DNA from: Fusarium oxysporum f. sp. lycopersici 4287 | Lineage: Eukaryota; Ascomycota; Sordariomycetes; Hypocreales; Nectriaceae | NCBI RefSeq assembly: GCF_000149955.1 | Contig: NC_030987.1 | Span: forward strand, 2,323,236 to 2,387,235 | Reading direction: 5' to 3' | DNA length: 64,000 nt | Shown: positions 1 to 11,943 of the stretch, piece by piece | Numbering within the stretch: the first letter of the stretch is position 1 | How the letters are laid out: the number at the start of each line of letters is the position of its first letter | Position numbers and translations under genes: made by a program | The notes under the pieces: model-generated | The model's input: only the letters and a program-made list of their open reading frames with translations | What the model was told of the DNA's origin: nothing | Databases searched by the model: none

Positions 1-3000
1 GAAAGGCTGGCCCATGATGGCCTTGGTGGCCATCTCGATCAAGTCAACACCCATGACCTTGGACACGAAGGGGAACGAACGTGAGGCACGAACGTTACAC
101 TCGATGACCTTGATGTCGTTGTCCTTGGCAATGAACTGAATGTTGAAAGGACCAGTGACGTTGAGGGCCAGACCAATCTTGCGAGTAGCCTCCTCAATAC
201 GCTCGATGGTAGTGGCTTCCAAATCTTGAGGAGGCAAGATAAGGGTAGCATCACCAGAGTGAACACCAGCGTTCTCGACGTGTTCGGAGATAAAGTGTCC
301 AATAACCTTACCGTCCTTGGCAACGGCGTCCATCTCAATCTCCTTGGCATTCTCAATGTACTTGGTAATAACGACAGGGTGCTCCCGAGAAACCTCAGCA
401 GCCTGGTCCAAATAATTCTTGAGATCCTTCTCAGAGTAAACTGTGTTCATAGCAGCACCCGAGAGGACGTAGGAGGGTCGAACCAGCACAGGATAAGAAA
501 CAGCGTTACAGAACTCCTGAGCTTCAGCGAAGCTAGTAAGCTCCTTCCAGGTAGGTTGATCGACCTCAATGCGGTCCAGCATACGAGAGAACTTGTATCG
601 GTTCTCGGCATTGTCAATCATCTCGGGAGAAGTACCCAGAACCTTGACACCAGCACGGTGTAGGGGGAGTGCAATGTTGTTGGGGGTTTGACCACCCATA
701 GCACCCAAAACACCGCTTGAGTTCTCAAGCTGGTAAATGTCCAGGACAGTTTCGAGGTTGATGTTCTCGAAGTAAAGCTTATCAGCTTCGTCGTAGTCTG
801 TACTAACCGTCTCCGGGTTATAGTTGACCATGATTGTCTTGAAACCGGTAGCACGAAGCGTTCGAATAGCTCGGACTGAGCACCAATCGAACTCGACGGA
901 CGAACCGATACGGTAGACACCAGAGCCGAGGACCATAACACCGTGGTCGTCGAAGTTGACATCGTGATCAGATGCATTGTAGGTCATGTAGAGGTAGTTG
1001 GTGAAGGCAGGGAACTCAGCAGCGACGGTATCAATCTGCTTGACGAAGGGCTGGATACCAGCCTCAAGTCGCAGGCGACGGACAGCAATCTCGTTGGAGC
1101 TCCAGAATTTGGCGAGCTGACGATCACTGAAACCCAGTCGCTTGGCCTGGAGAAGGATAGAGGGGCTGGTGGTGATGTCGGTTGTGCTGTAGCTGGTCAT
1201 TCTCTTGGCGAAGTCGCTCAAGCCCTTGAGCTTGCGAAGGAACCACTTGTCGATCTTGGTCAACTCCCAAATCTTGTCGACAGTGTATCCCTCGTGCATG
1301 GCGTTGGCAATGGCAAACAGACGCTGGTCAGAGGGGGTCTGGAGCTCATCCTCAATACTCATGAGGGCCTCCGTCTCATTGAAGCCGAGGTTGTGGAAGT
1401 CAATGGCTCGGATGGCCTTCTGGATGGCCTCCTCGAAAGATCGACCAATACTCATGACTTCACCCACACTCTTCATGGAGGAGCCAAGCTGAGTGGACAC
1501 GCGGGTGAACTTCTTGAGATCCCATCGAGGCATCTTGACCACGACGTAATCGAGCGAGGGCTCGAAGCAAGCACAGGTGGACTTGGTGACCGAGTTCTTA
1601 ATCTCCTTGAGAGGAATACCAAGACCAAGCTTGGCAGCGATAAAGGCCAGAGGGTAACCTGTAGCCTTAGAGGCGAGAGCAGAAGATCGAGACAGACGGG
1701 CGTTGACCTCGATGATGCAGTACTCGCGGGAAAAGGGGTTCAGGGCATACTGGATGTTACACTCTCCAACGACGCCAAGATGGCGAATGACATTGACAGC
1801 TGTTGTTCGCAGCATGTTGTAGTCTTCATCAGACAAGGTCTGCGAGGGAGCGACAACAATAGAGTCACCAGTGTGGATACCGAGAGGGTCGAAGTTCTCC
1901 ATGTTACACACTGTGATGCAGTTGTCTTGAGCATCACGGACAACCTCGTACTCGATCTCCTTCCAGCCCTTCATACTACGTTCGATCAGAACTTGGGGAC
2001 TGGCGGCGAAAGCCTTGTTGCAGAGATCCATCAGTTCCTCCTCGTTGTTGGCGAAACCACTGCCGAGACCACCAAGGGCATAGGCGGCACGCACAATGAC
2101 GGGGAAGCCAATGTCCTTCACGACGTGCATAGCCTCGTCAATGTTGTTGGCAGAGGCGGACTTTGCACACTTCTCGCCAATAGAGTCCATGCTTCGGGCA
2201 AAGAGCTCACGATCCTCGGTGGTGATGATGGTGTCGATCGGAGTACCAAGGACCTTGACACCAAGAGACTCGAACTCATCCTTGAGCTGGATACCGACCT
2301 GAAGGGCGGTCTGGCCACCGAAGGTCACATAGATAGCATCAGGTCGCTCATACTGGATGACCTTTCGAACGAAGTCGGCGTTGACAGGGAGGAAGTAAAC
2401 CTTGTCAGCCAAGCCCTTGGAGGTCTGGATAGTGGCAATATTGGGGTTGATGAGGACAGTGTAGATGCCCTCTTCCTTCAAAGCCTTGATAGCTTGGCTA
2501 CCAGAGTAGTCAAACTCACCAGCCTGACCAATGCTGAGACCACCACTGCCAAGAACGAGGACCTTGCGAACGGAGACGCGGGGGTGAAGACGCTCGTTCT
2601 CCTCGATGGTGCCGCCAGGGAAGCTGACAGGAGCCTTGAGGAGCTCGGGCTTCTCAGCGCAGTTGGCCATGGTGTTAATGAAGACATCGAAGAGGAACTC
2701 GGTGTCGCGAGGACCAGGGGTGCTCTCGGGGTGGAACTGCACACTGAAGTAGGGCTTCTCTGTATTGAAGATACCCTCGTTACTGCCATCATTGGCGTTG
2801 ACGAAGAGCTCTTTCCAGTCATTGGTCAGGCTGTCAGTGTCGACAGCGAAACCGTGGTTCTGAGAAGTGATGTGGCATTTTCCAGTAACCATGCTGGTAC
2901 AAGGAATATTGTGACCACGGTTACCGAACTTCATCTTCTTGGTGGTGGCACCAGCAGCACGGGCGAGGAGCTGATGTCCCAAGCAGATACCGAAAACGGG

Positions 3001-3959
3001 GATTTCATTCTTCTCGAGGACGGCAGCGATGTTCTTAACGACGTTGTCGAGCATAGCGGGGTCACCGGGACCATTAGAGAGGAAGAGACCGTCGAACTCG
3101 TCGATGGCGCTGGCGATATCGTAGTCCCAAGGACAGACAAGGACCTCGACACCACGCTTGAGGAAGCACCTCAGCTGGTTAAACTTCATACCGACATCGA
3201 GGCACAAAACACGGATAGTACGCCCGGATGGGTGCTTACGGGCGACCGAGGTCGGAGGCTTGTAGAGCTTAGGAGCCTTAATGGAAACTACATAGATAAT
3301 GAGCATGCGTCTTCGAGTTTGAAAACGCTAGGAAACTCACCTTCGGCCACCAAGTTCTTGGTGTTTGGGTTAACCCATTCGACCTGCTCAAAGTGGTCGG
3401 TGGGCAAAGCAGCCAAGGCATCGTCAGCCTGACTGTTGACAGAGCCATTGGTCAGGCCACGGGTCTCAAGGCGCATCTTACCCAACATGCTACCCTTCTC
3501 ACGGATTCTCTTGGTCAAAGAGCGAGTGTCAACGCCGTACATAGCGGGAACGCCCTGCTCCTTGAGCCATGTGCCCAGAGAGGATTTGGCCAAGAAATGG
3601 GAGAAGTCTTCGCCAGCATATGAAGCTGTGACTAGACCAGCAATATGGATTTCGCTGGACTCAAAGTGAGCTGGCAGATCGCCGAGGAGCTCATCCATGG
3701 CCTCGCGCGAGGGAACACCATAGTTTCCGACAAGAGGGAAAGTGATGACGAGGATCTGGCCGCGGTACGAAGGATCCGTTACGGACTCAGGATAGCCAAC
3801 CATACCCGTTTGGAAGACCAGCTCTCCAGCAATGCTCTTCTGAGCACCAAAGCTGTAACCCTGGAAGGAGGAGCCATCTTCAAGCTCGAGGCAGACGAGG
3901 CCATCATCCTCGGCGCCAATCTGACGCGCAGAGGCGGGAGGCTGAGAAACCAAAGCCAT
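1..3959 (-). CDS. Multifunctional CPSase/ATCase of pyrimidine synthesis, N-terminal part
   Basis: Two exons, 3959-3341 and 3287 to beyond the left edge, give about 1302 residues of an URA2 / pyr-3 / pyrABCN type protein. The first ~400 residues are the glutamine amidotransferase half, with the nucleophile in GICLGHQ (Cys near residue 308) and a downstream FHPE motif. Both ATP-grasp units of carbamoyl-phosphate synthetase follow; the window stops near the end of the second. The fusion of glutaminase and synthetase in one chain points to the pyrimidine enzyme, since the arginine-specific fungal enzyme uses separate subunits. The aspartate transcarbamylase end should lie left of the window. The intron (GTGAGT...CTATGTAG, phase 1) joins VAE to VSIKAP without breaking the frame. 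Long open frames on the opposite strand are shadows. Confidence 0.95.
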
Positions 3960-5715
3960 TGTAGTGGTTATGGTAATGGTTTAGGGATGAAGCAAAGAAA
4001 AACACAAAAAATCTCCGGCGCTGGGCTATATCAACAAAATACCCAAAGAAGCGCGGGGCAACGACGTGGAGGGGTCGTCGCGGGAGGACAGGGAGATTGC
4101 GAGCGACGGGCCGGCAAGTTAACTCGTTTTCAGAGCTACCCTGGTAAGGTCAGAAGCTACCTCGCAATCATCAGCCTCAACTGTAGTTGGAGGTGAAGAG
4201 GATGTTGGAGAAGAGCGAGGGTTTGGGAGGAGGAGAAAAAAGAGAAGGAAGGCTTTTGATAAAAGCGGCCCTCGAAACTTTTTTTTTTTATCGCCGGGGC
4301 TGCAGTACAGGGTACTCCCCGCTGTGTATTGCTATAAGCTCTAATTGGCCAATTGAGAGATGGTTCCCTCGATGAGGCCAATCGCAGCATTCCATTAAAA
4401 TCTGCAGGGACACTAAAATGCCCCGCCATGCCTTGGCCAAACTTCTCAAGCCTCTCCACAAGCTGCGCAACAACCTTTCATCATGACCGATCGCTCATCA
4501 GAAATGGTTGGACTTGAGCCTCGAGAGTGGGTTTGTTGGATCAGCGGTCAGGGTTTAGCCGCACTGTCGATACGGGCCAAGGCATTGGAAAATTCCCTGC
4601 CCGAGTGCCATGGCAGGTGGCGGGGAGACTTGTGAAAGACTCCGGTAACGGAAGAAATATCTACGACATATGCGGCTTGGAGTTGTCATGACAAAGTCTT
4701 CAACGTGGAAAACAATGCATTGCTAATAACGCAGTAGGCAACCGTTCTGGAAGCTGCAGAATGCTTGTGAGCTTTCAGTCCGTAAGCATAATAATAACGC
4801 TTACTGTGAGAAAGTGCTGCAGTCAGCCACGCGTGCAACAGGACAACCTTTTCTCTGCCGGCACTCAACGCCCCCAAGATCCATGATCGAAAAAGCTCGA
4901 GCCCAGGGCGGTAGTGAGAAAAAGGCGCTTTACATCACAGGCTAAAACGTAGAACACCCACTTTCCGCTCAGCATCCACCTCCACAGCTTGAAAAAGATT
5001 TTTTTTTCTTACATCTGATCTTGCTATGATTGGATTAGTTCATGGTGATTGTCCACCCTCAGTCACGTTTAGCCTCATGCAAGCCGCCAAAACCCGATAT
5101 GCAGGTTCACCAGCAAGTATCCTGACCTGAGGTTCGTGCTTCAGCATGAAGGTCTTGACAATTATGGAGCAGAGAAATGATATCGTATGCTCCGTTGCAA
5201 TGGAAGATACATACAAATCCCCCATAAGTTATAAATGTCGCGAACTTGAGTGTCGAATAGAATATCATTATTTCATGTAGATAAATTTGGCTCGAGATTG
5301 ATTCGGTGAAGACTACTTTGTGAGATTGCAGGTGCGCGAATTGATACAGCCAAAAACGAACGTAAAATCATTTATACGGGCTAGACTCTCTTGGCTTTTC
5401 ATTGCTAATATTCCTGAAGCGAGCTCCTCAACGCCCTGAGCAAAATCACCAACTACATATACACTTCTCCTTCTGAACCACCCCCAAAGTAACGCTATTC
5501 TTATAACAATATTGCTTCTAATCTGCCAGTTTGTCGAGCTCTCAAGACCAAGCCAGCCCTTATACCATAAAAAGAAGAAGAAAGTGTTATGCTATTCGTT
5601 AGATGAACTGGTCAACTTGACCCAAAATAACTCCCATCTGTGTCTATAAATCTTTGCACCATATCTACGCCTTCACGTTCTTTGTCTCACTCAGTGGTCG
5701 TCTGAGCCAGCAGCA
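3960..5715. other. Intergenic: upstream of the CPSase gene, downstream of the SSXT gene
   Basis: No convincing gene on either strand. An 11-base T run lies at about 4279-4289 and a CCAAT box at about 4378-4382, roughly 420 bp upstream of the CPSase start. The right half should hold the 3' untranslated end of the SSXT gene. Confidence 0.5.
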
Positions 5716-6705
5716 TTAGGGCATAGGAGGTGCCCCCATATTCGTGATCTTGGGCGTCCTCTGTGCTGTCGGGCTGGCCTGGCTTCCCATCATGCCAGGC
5801 TTCTGGCCGCCTTGTGTATTCATACGGTAAGCTGGTTCTCTCTTCGGGTCAATGCCGGGGAAGACAGCCTGCAGTCTTGAATACAAGTCCCTTATGCTAT
5901 TATTTCGCTCTTCACGGTCAGCGACTGGGTCGATGTTGTTGTCCGCGCCTTCAGGTCCTACAGCTGGGACCCGGAGTTTGAGCGAAAGAGTCAGAGCAGG
6001 TGCAGTGAGGTATGCTGGACAGGGCGGAACTTTAACTTCAGGCTTCCGATCTGCAAGTGCGGCCATATACGACAAGTTTGCTTGCAATCTCCTCATACAT
6101 CTGAGGCACGGTTAGTTGTGTAAAGTAATTCTTTGTCCAAATGAGAACTCACTGGAGATAATCTTGCTGTAGTTGCGTCTCCTCGTCTGTCGGTTTTTTA
6201 TCCGCAGGGTTTCCAGCTGCAGCGCTCTCCTTCTTCAGTTCTTGTTGGGTTGACTGGATTTGTATAGATTCATAGAGAAGCTCGTGGTTGATATCGAGCA
6301 ACAATGCGAATCGTTCTTTATCTCGAGATTCGGTACCGGGGCTCAGCGGAGCCGCTGTTAAAGTTCCATTGACAGCCGGTCCTTGATTCGAAGAGAAGGT
6401 CGGCGTCTGGGGTGTCGATAGTCCGGCAGATACGGGTTGTTGTGACTGCTGCTGCCCTTGCGCCTGTGTCGGAGCTTGTTGAGTCTGCTGCTGCTGTTGC
6501 GACTGTGGTTGTTGGGACTGCTGGTTCGTAGGGGTCTGGCTTTGAGGGGGAGGCTGAGGAGTCGGAAATTGACCCTGTTGCGAAGGCAGAGCGTTGTTCG
6601 GCGTCCCTTGTGCGGCGCTCGGGGGTCTTTGAGGGGTCGATACCTGGCCCATACCAGCGGGGTTAGCAGCTTGTTGTTGTTGTTGTTGTTGTTGTTGTTG
6701 CTGTT

Positions 6706-6748
<43 letters not shown>

Positions 6749-7424
6749 TTGTTGTTGCTGCTGCTGCGCTTGAGCCTGCGCTTGCTGTTGCTGTTGCTGT
6801 TGCAATCGCTGCATCATCTGAGGATTCTGGGGCATCCCGGGTTGGTTCATCGGGAAGCCCTGCATGCCTCCGCCCATCATATAATTTGGTGCAAAATTCT
6901 GAGGAGCGACCGACGAGGGAACGACTTGACCGTAAGGGTTACCAGCGAACTGCTGTTGGAAACCTGCCACTGTGCGCAATATGTTAGCTGTCGGGTGTGA
7001 AGGAGGAGTGTTTTGTCGTGTCGCATATCGTTTTGCGCCGCGCTTCTTCTTAATCATGCCTAACCACAGGCTGTCCACACATCGTTAAAGAGGCTGGTGC
7101 TGTTTACAGGAGCATTGGAAGCAGGCGCGTCGTGAAAGATTCGATCGAAGATTGCGCGCAAATGAAGAAATGGTACCTACTCTGACCATTGGCAGCCATA
7201 TGCTGCATTCCTGCGTTTGGCATCATGCCTCCTGGACCAGCACCCATCATTTGAGGATTCGCGCCAGGGTTAAAGCCTCCTTGAGGCGTCATGCCGGCGA
7301 ACTGCTGCTGCTGGTTATACATCATCTGCTGAGCGGCTGGCTGGGCTCCGGACTGCTGCTGTGGGGCAGGGTTGTTGAAAGAGGGAGCAGCATTGTTGCT
7401 AAAGCCGTAGCCGGCGGAGTACAT
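5716..7424 (-). CDS. SSXT (SS18/Snf11-type) glutamine-rich SWI/SNF subunit
   Basis: Three exons, 7424-7181, 6969-6153 and 6100-5716, encode 481 residues. Introns are 211 and 52 nt; the first splits an ATG codon (A|TG), the second a CAA codon. The N-terminal half is rich in Gln, Met, Pro and Gly and holds an uninterrupted run of 32 Gln (residues ~150-181; bases 6671-6766). Residues ~305-375 resemble the SSXT helical domain: LLLDINHELL, then LQANLSYMAALAD, as in animal SS18 and yeast Snf11, which bind the SWI/SNF ATPase. The C-terminal ~100 residues contain a conserved-looking SRLQAVFPGIDP segment. The likely role is chromatin remodelling in the nucleus. The family call rests on the recognised motif pattern, and the subunit name is inference. 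Confidence 0.75.
6671..6766 (-). repeat. CAG/CAA trinucleotide tract (32 Gln)
   Basis: A pure mix of 32 CAG and CAA codons in frame in the SSXT gene. A core of consecutive CAG units is flanked by CAA-containing stretches, a composition that often varies in length between strains. Confidence 0.9.
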
Positions 7425-8456
7425 GGCTGTTTGTGAATGTGACTGTGACTGTGACTGTGACCTGGGCTGGGCTGGGCTGTCGCTTTCAGGGCGTCAAGGC
7501 GTCAAGGCGTCAGTGCAGCGCTTCAAGCGGCAGCGCGTGCTGTACTGGCTGTGCTGTGCTGTAGCAGCGGCAGACAGCAGCGTATAATAGTGGGAGGGAT
7601 GTGTTGGGATTGCGCGTGTGTGAGCGAGAACAGGCTTGTCGTTGGCTGGCGAAGGAACACGAATGGGGTCCAATCAGTCGGTCAGTCCATCAATTCGGTG
7701 AGTGACAAGTGAGGAGTGACAGGAGGTCGTATGGCGTGGGATCGGGAGGCTGGGCTTGTCGCTTGTGTACGGATATGGACATGTATGGACGCGGTTCAGT
7801 TGATTCAGGTTCCAGGATTGGAAATGAAACCTAGAGTTAACTCAACGGTGGACAGTTGAGACGTGGTTGTGTGGGTCCAAATGTTACGACAGTCCGGGTG
7901 GGTAGCAAGGCCGTTTTTGTCACGGTTACACTTCAGCTACCGTACCGTCAGCACTACGTGTTCAACGTCAGCTATCGATGTGTATATCCTCCCTGCCTCC
8001 CTTTGTACATACCGCGTTTATGATTTAGCTTTCGCCCATATATGTATACCTAGTTTTCCACCAAACTCGATTCACATATATCGTTCATACCACCTCAGTC
8101 TATTCTTCGTTCTGCATACCTCTAAGCTCCAACTGTTCAGGTAGCAGACGTATCCAATGAACATCCATTGACAAGGGTAGACAAAGGACCTGCAGTCCAT
8201 GTGAGACATATGCTGACGAGGGCTGGCTGAGTTTATAAAACTATCATCCAACGGCAGCGTCCCCGTATCACTAATTCGGTCTCAGGCTTGTTTACTCTTA
8301 TTTTCAGCCGCACGCCATCCAAGAAGCGGAGTATCACTCTTGAACTGTTCACACTTCCCAGAGGCAGTACCATATTCGAGGATTTGCTTCACGACAGGCG
8401 CACATGGCCAGATACTCTCACAGCCCCAAGCAGACTCCAAAACGGCAAAAATAAAT
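7425..8456. other. Upstream region of the SSXT gene
   Basis: No gene seen. It starts with short direct repeats immediately upstream of the SSXT start (see separate entry); the remainder is unremarkable. Confidence 0.4.
7441..7512. repeat. Short tandem repeats just upstream of the SSXT start
   Basis: Three different minisatellite-like runs follow one another: about three copies of GACTGT (7441-7461), three of GGGCT (7464-7478) and about 2.5 of GGCGTCAA (7490-7512). They lie 15-90 bp upstream of the SSXT start codon, so in its 5' untranslated region or core promoter. Confidence 0.75.
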
Positions 8457-8527
8457 GATCACGCTGGGGATCGAACCCAGAATCTTCTGATTCGTAGTCA
8501 GACGCCTTGCCATTGGGCCACGCGACC
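8457..8527 (-). tRNA. tRNA-Arg (anticodon ACG), copy 1
   Basis: A 71-nt cloverleaf without intron. The acceptor arm GGTCGCG pairs with CGTGATC, the anticodon stem TCTGA/TCAGA encloses loop CTACGAA (anticodon ACG), and the T arm contains GGTTCGATCC. A T run follows the 3' end on the minus strand, as expected for Pol III termination. Identical to the copy at 9655-9725. Confidence 0.95.
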
Positions 8528-9654
8528 TTGCTCTTGAATGATTCCTGGAGCCCAAATTCCCGTCCAAGATTGTGGACGACACAGACGGAGAGCTTGCTTG
8601 TCCGCCTCAAGCGCAATTCTAAACTTCTGGGATAGTACATTGTTCGTTGTACATCTGCTCTCTTTGTACGGTGAAATTACCGTAGTATGCCGTTGTAGTC
8701 AACCTATTCGGAGTCCACCGTCCTCGAGTTACCCCATTGTTGGTAGGATTGTCAGTTACAAGGGTTTCTGTCAAGTTCATAAGCAGTCCAATAAAATCTA
8801 ACCCAATCTAAGTCAAGCTTTCCGGTATTTCAATGATGAAGGCATATTGAAAGTGCTAAACCAGACACACCACTCTACGCTGGCGTTTCATAAGCACAAG
8901 AGGTCGGGTTAGAAACATCTACCCAATCCATGACTATGGACCTTGTAAGACACGCGTTTCGTGTAGCGATGAAGTGCAGATAGACATAGATCATTGATCC
9001 CGCCAGATTCCAGTCTGTTAACAACAGGTTCTCTTCTGGATAGAGTTGTAAACTGGCTGAAGTTGTCCAAGGGACAGGAAGCGACGATATGTATATAGAA
9101 TGGTTGAAGGTAAAGGGAAACCAACGTTTATCGCGATAAGAATTCGTGTAAAACGTCTGAGATTTGCAAGTGCTCTTGCGTCATGGAGATGACAGAGTGC
9201 CTGACCCAGGAGGTACTCAAGAGCACATCAAACGGGGCTTGTTGTCTAGCCAATCATGGCTCAAGGGAGTTACACAAAGACTCTGCCAATCATTAACCGC
9301 AATACAACTATAAACCCATCAAGTTACAAGTGTAATAGTTATGTCAATTGTAATGATCTTGTATATATATTACAAGGGTTCATTGTCCTCACGTTTCTGA
9401 CGATAAGTTTAGAGTTCAGTGTCAAGGAACATACCAATATTGAAATAATGCTTTGACTTGAAAGCCTGGCCACCTGCAGCAATTAACAGAGCACTACCAG
9501 GGGCATCTTTCTATAGTGAAATATAAATATATAATTAAAAAGGAATTATTTAAATATTGTTTTATATAGTGATAACATGTCCTATCTAAGCGCAAAAGGT
9601 AGCATATCCTCATAGTAAGAATCGACACCACTTGATGCCAGAGTCAAAAAGAAT
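8528..9654. other. Spacer between the two tRNA-Arg genes
   Basis: No gene seen. A very AT-rich patch lies at about 9520-9570. Confidence 0.4.
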
Positions 9655-9725
9655 GATCACGCTGGGGATCGAACCCAGAATCTTCTGATTCGTAGTCAGA
9701 CGCCTTGCCATTGGGCCACGCGACC
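9655..9725 (-). tRNA. tRNA-Arg (anticodon ACG), copy 2
   Basis: Identical over all 71 nt to the copy at 8457-8527. The short 5' leader (CAAGAGTAAGG versus CAAGAGCAAGG) and the 3' ATT-plus-T-run are also alike, so the duplication included a little flank. The 1.1 kb between the copies is not obviously duplicated. Confidence 0.95.
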
Positions 9726-10484
9726 CTTACTCTTGAAGTTTGGGACGGTATTTGGTATTATGTGTCTGGAGTTCCTTTGAATTGTAGCTGGGCGACGCCT
9801 ATTCGTTTCACTAGCTTGACTGTAGCTACGGGCCTTCATGCTGAAATAGTGTTTGGCTTTAGGGTTAGTACTTTGTAGCTAAGTCTTTAGCTTTTGTCTG
9901 TCAGAATTATGTCTATAATGAACTATTATAGCAGGAAAGACGTGAAGGTGCTTAAATCTTACTTGGAAATTTGGATTCTTCTGTCTGTCTTATTGTCTAC
10001 CATCGACAGACACATGAACCAATTCTGTCGTATAATAAACACTGGACTAAAATAATTAAACATATGGTTGTCATGTTCCCTATCATCTGGTCTCTTGGTT
10101 TCTCAACCATGAAGCAGCTGTTCAGAATTTTCGTTGTCCTTCAGGGTAACGCTTTGGCCAATGCATGATTCCAGCCAACATCAGAATATACCTGAGCTAA
10201 ACCCATGATGACTCAATTGCATATCGGAAAACAATCGTCCCGCCATACTGCAAGCCTTTACCTTCTTCAGTTGCTTATCAAGGCTCTAAACACCAAACCT
10301 CGGGATACATATGCGCTGTATCCAATGCTTCCCCTCTATCATGACAAGATGAAAGCCCCACAAAAAAGTCAATGACTCCCCTCCGGCGTCGGACTCAGCA
10401 ACCAAAAAGTGGTAAACACCACATCTTAAAGAGCCACGCATCCTCATTACTCCTCAGTACATCAGGAGATAAGTCACCAACAAA
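9726..10484. other. Upstream region of the histidinol-phosphate aminotransferase gene
   Basis: No gene seen. Should contain the promoter of the gene starting at 10485; no motif stands out. Confidence 0.4.
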
Positions 10485-11734
10485 ATGGCCCCCTTCAACC
10501 TCGAAAGCTGTGCCAGGCCAAACATCTTGGCCCTCCAGCCATATCGCTGCGCGCGAGAGCATGTTGCCCCTCCCCCGCATTAAAGCAACGACTAACTTTC
10601 CGCAGTGACTACAAGGATGACGGCACCAATATCCTTCTCGACGCAAATGAGAACGCGTACGGCCCTTCTCTGAGTGCGGACGTCGCAGGGAAGACTGCCA
10701 ATGGTGTGGAGGTCGACTTGCTGGGCCTGCACCGTTATCCTGATCCTCACCAGGAGCCATTGAAGCAGCAGCTCTGCGAGCTGCGAAACACCCACGCCCA
10801 TACAGATAAGACGCTCAAGCCTGAGAATTTGTTTGTGGGTGTTGGTAGTGATGAGGCTATCGATGCTCTGCTGCGATGCTTCTGCGTTCCTGGAAAGGAC
10901 CGCATCCTTACATGCCCGCCTACGTATGGCATGTATTCCGTGTCTGCACAGGTCAACGATGTAGCTCTCGTCAAAGTTCCCCTTTTAGAAGCCCCCACCT
11001 TCAGCATAGACGTTCCAGCTGTCATGGAAGCCCTGACAAAAGAGTCTAACATCAAACTTGTCTACCTTTGCTCGCCTGGAAACCCCACTGGTTCAGTCCT
11101 TGCAAAGTCCGACGTTCAGCAGATTCTAGATCACCCGACATGGAACGGCGTTGTCGTTCTCGACGAAGCATATATCGACTTTGCCCCCGAAGATGCTTCT
11201 CTGGCTGAATGGGTGACCGAGTTTCCTAACCTGGTCGTTATGCAAACCCTCTCCAAAGCCTTTGGTATGGCTGGCATCCGACTCGGTGCTGCATTCACAT
11301 CGCCCCCAATTGCACGACTTCTCAACAGTCTCAAGGCCCCTTACAACATCTCCAGCCCTACAAGTGCCCTTGCGTCCTACGCTGTCTCCGAAAAGGGACT
11401 CGCTATTATGCGAGACCATCGTGCACGCCTCCTAGAGCAGCGTGATCGTCTTATCAAGGAACTTCCCAACATTCCCGGTGTCGGCCGTCTACGAGGTGGC
11501 ACTGAAAGCAACTTTTTGCTTTACGAAATGCTTAACACTGCAGGCGAGCCGGATAACACTGTCGCCTTGGCCGTATATGAGAAGCTTGCTGAGGGCAAGG
11601 GTGTTGTTGTGCGATTCAGAGGCAAAGAGCACGGATGCCAAGGATGCCTACGAATTACAGTCGGCACGGACGCCGAGGTGACAAGATTTCTGGAGTCACT
11701 AAAGACGACGTTGGCTGAGGTGAGAGGCTCATAA
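10485..11734 (+). CDS. Histidinol-phosphate aminotransferase
   Basis: Two exons, 10485-10558 and 10606-11734, encode 400 residues. This PLP enzyme converts imidazole-acetol phosphate to L-histidinol phosphate in histidine synthesis (HIS5 / hisC family). Visible marks are LLDANENAYGPSL near residue 36, GNPTG (Asn ~184), DEAYIDF (Asp ~211), the Schiff-base lysine in TLSKAFG (Lys ~242) and the C-terminal LRITVG. The 47-nt intron starts with GCATGT instead of GT and ends CTAAC...CCGCAG. Only this splice joins the conserved N-terminus (QPYRCARDDYKDDG) in frame, so a GC-AG intron is well supported. Starting at the downstream Met near 10706 would delete conserved sequence. The gene converges on the GH76 gene, with about 210 bp between stop codons. 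Confidence 0.93.
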
Positions 11735-11943
11735 ACTGGAGCACCAAATAGGAAAAGGACGATAAAACGATGGCGTTCTACGTTAAATCCAGACCTTCTA
11801 GACGTAATCTCGTGGAATTAATAAAAGCAACGCTCAGAGTACGAGCGTTTTATACCGAAGTAGTCTCTCAGACCAGTTATCCAAATACCCGACGCCAGTT
11901 CCATTCTATATCTATAAGATCTAATAAAAATCCAACACCATTT

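Noticed and set aside
943..3432. 829-codon open frame on the plus strand
   Set aside because: It lies opposite the CPSase coding region in a fixed frame relation; its composition follows the antisense of conserved ATP-grasp sequence and it has no family resemblance.
6458..7000. Leucine-run open frame on the plus strand
   Set aside because: It is the antisense of the CAG/CAA tract in the SSXT gene.
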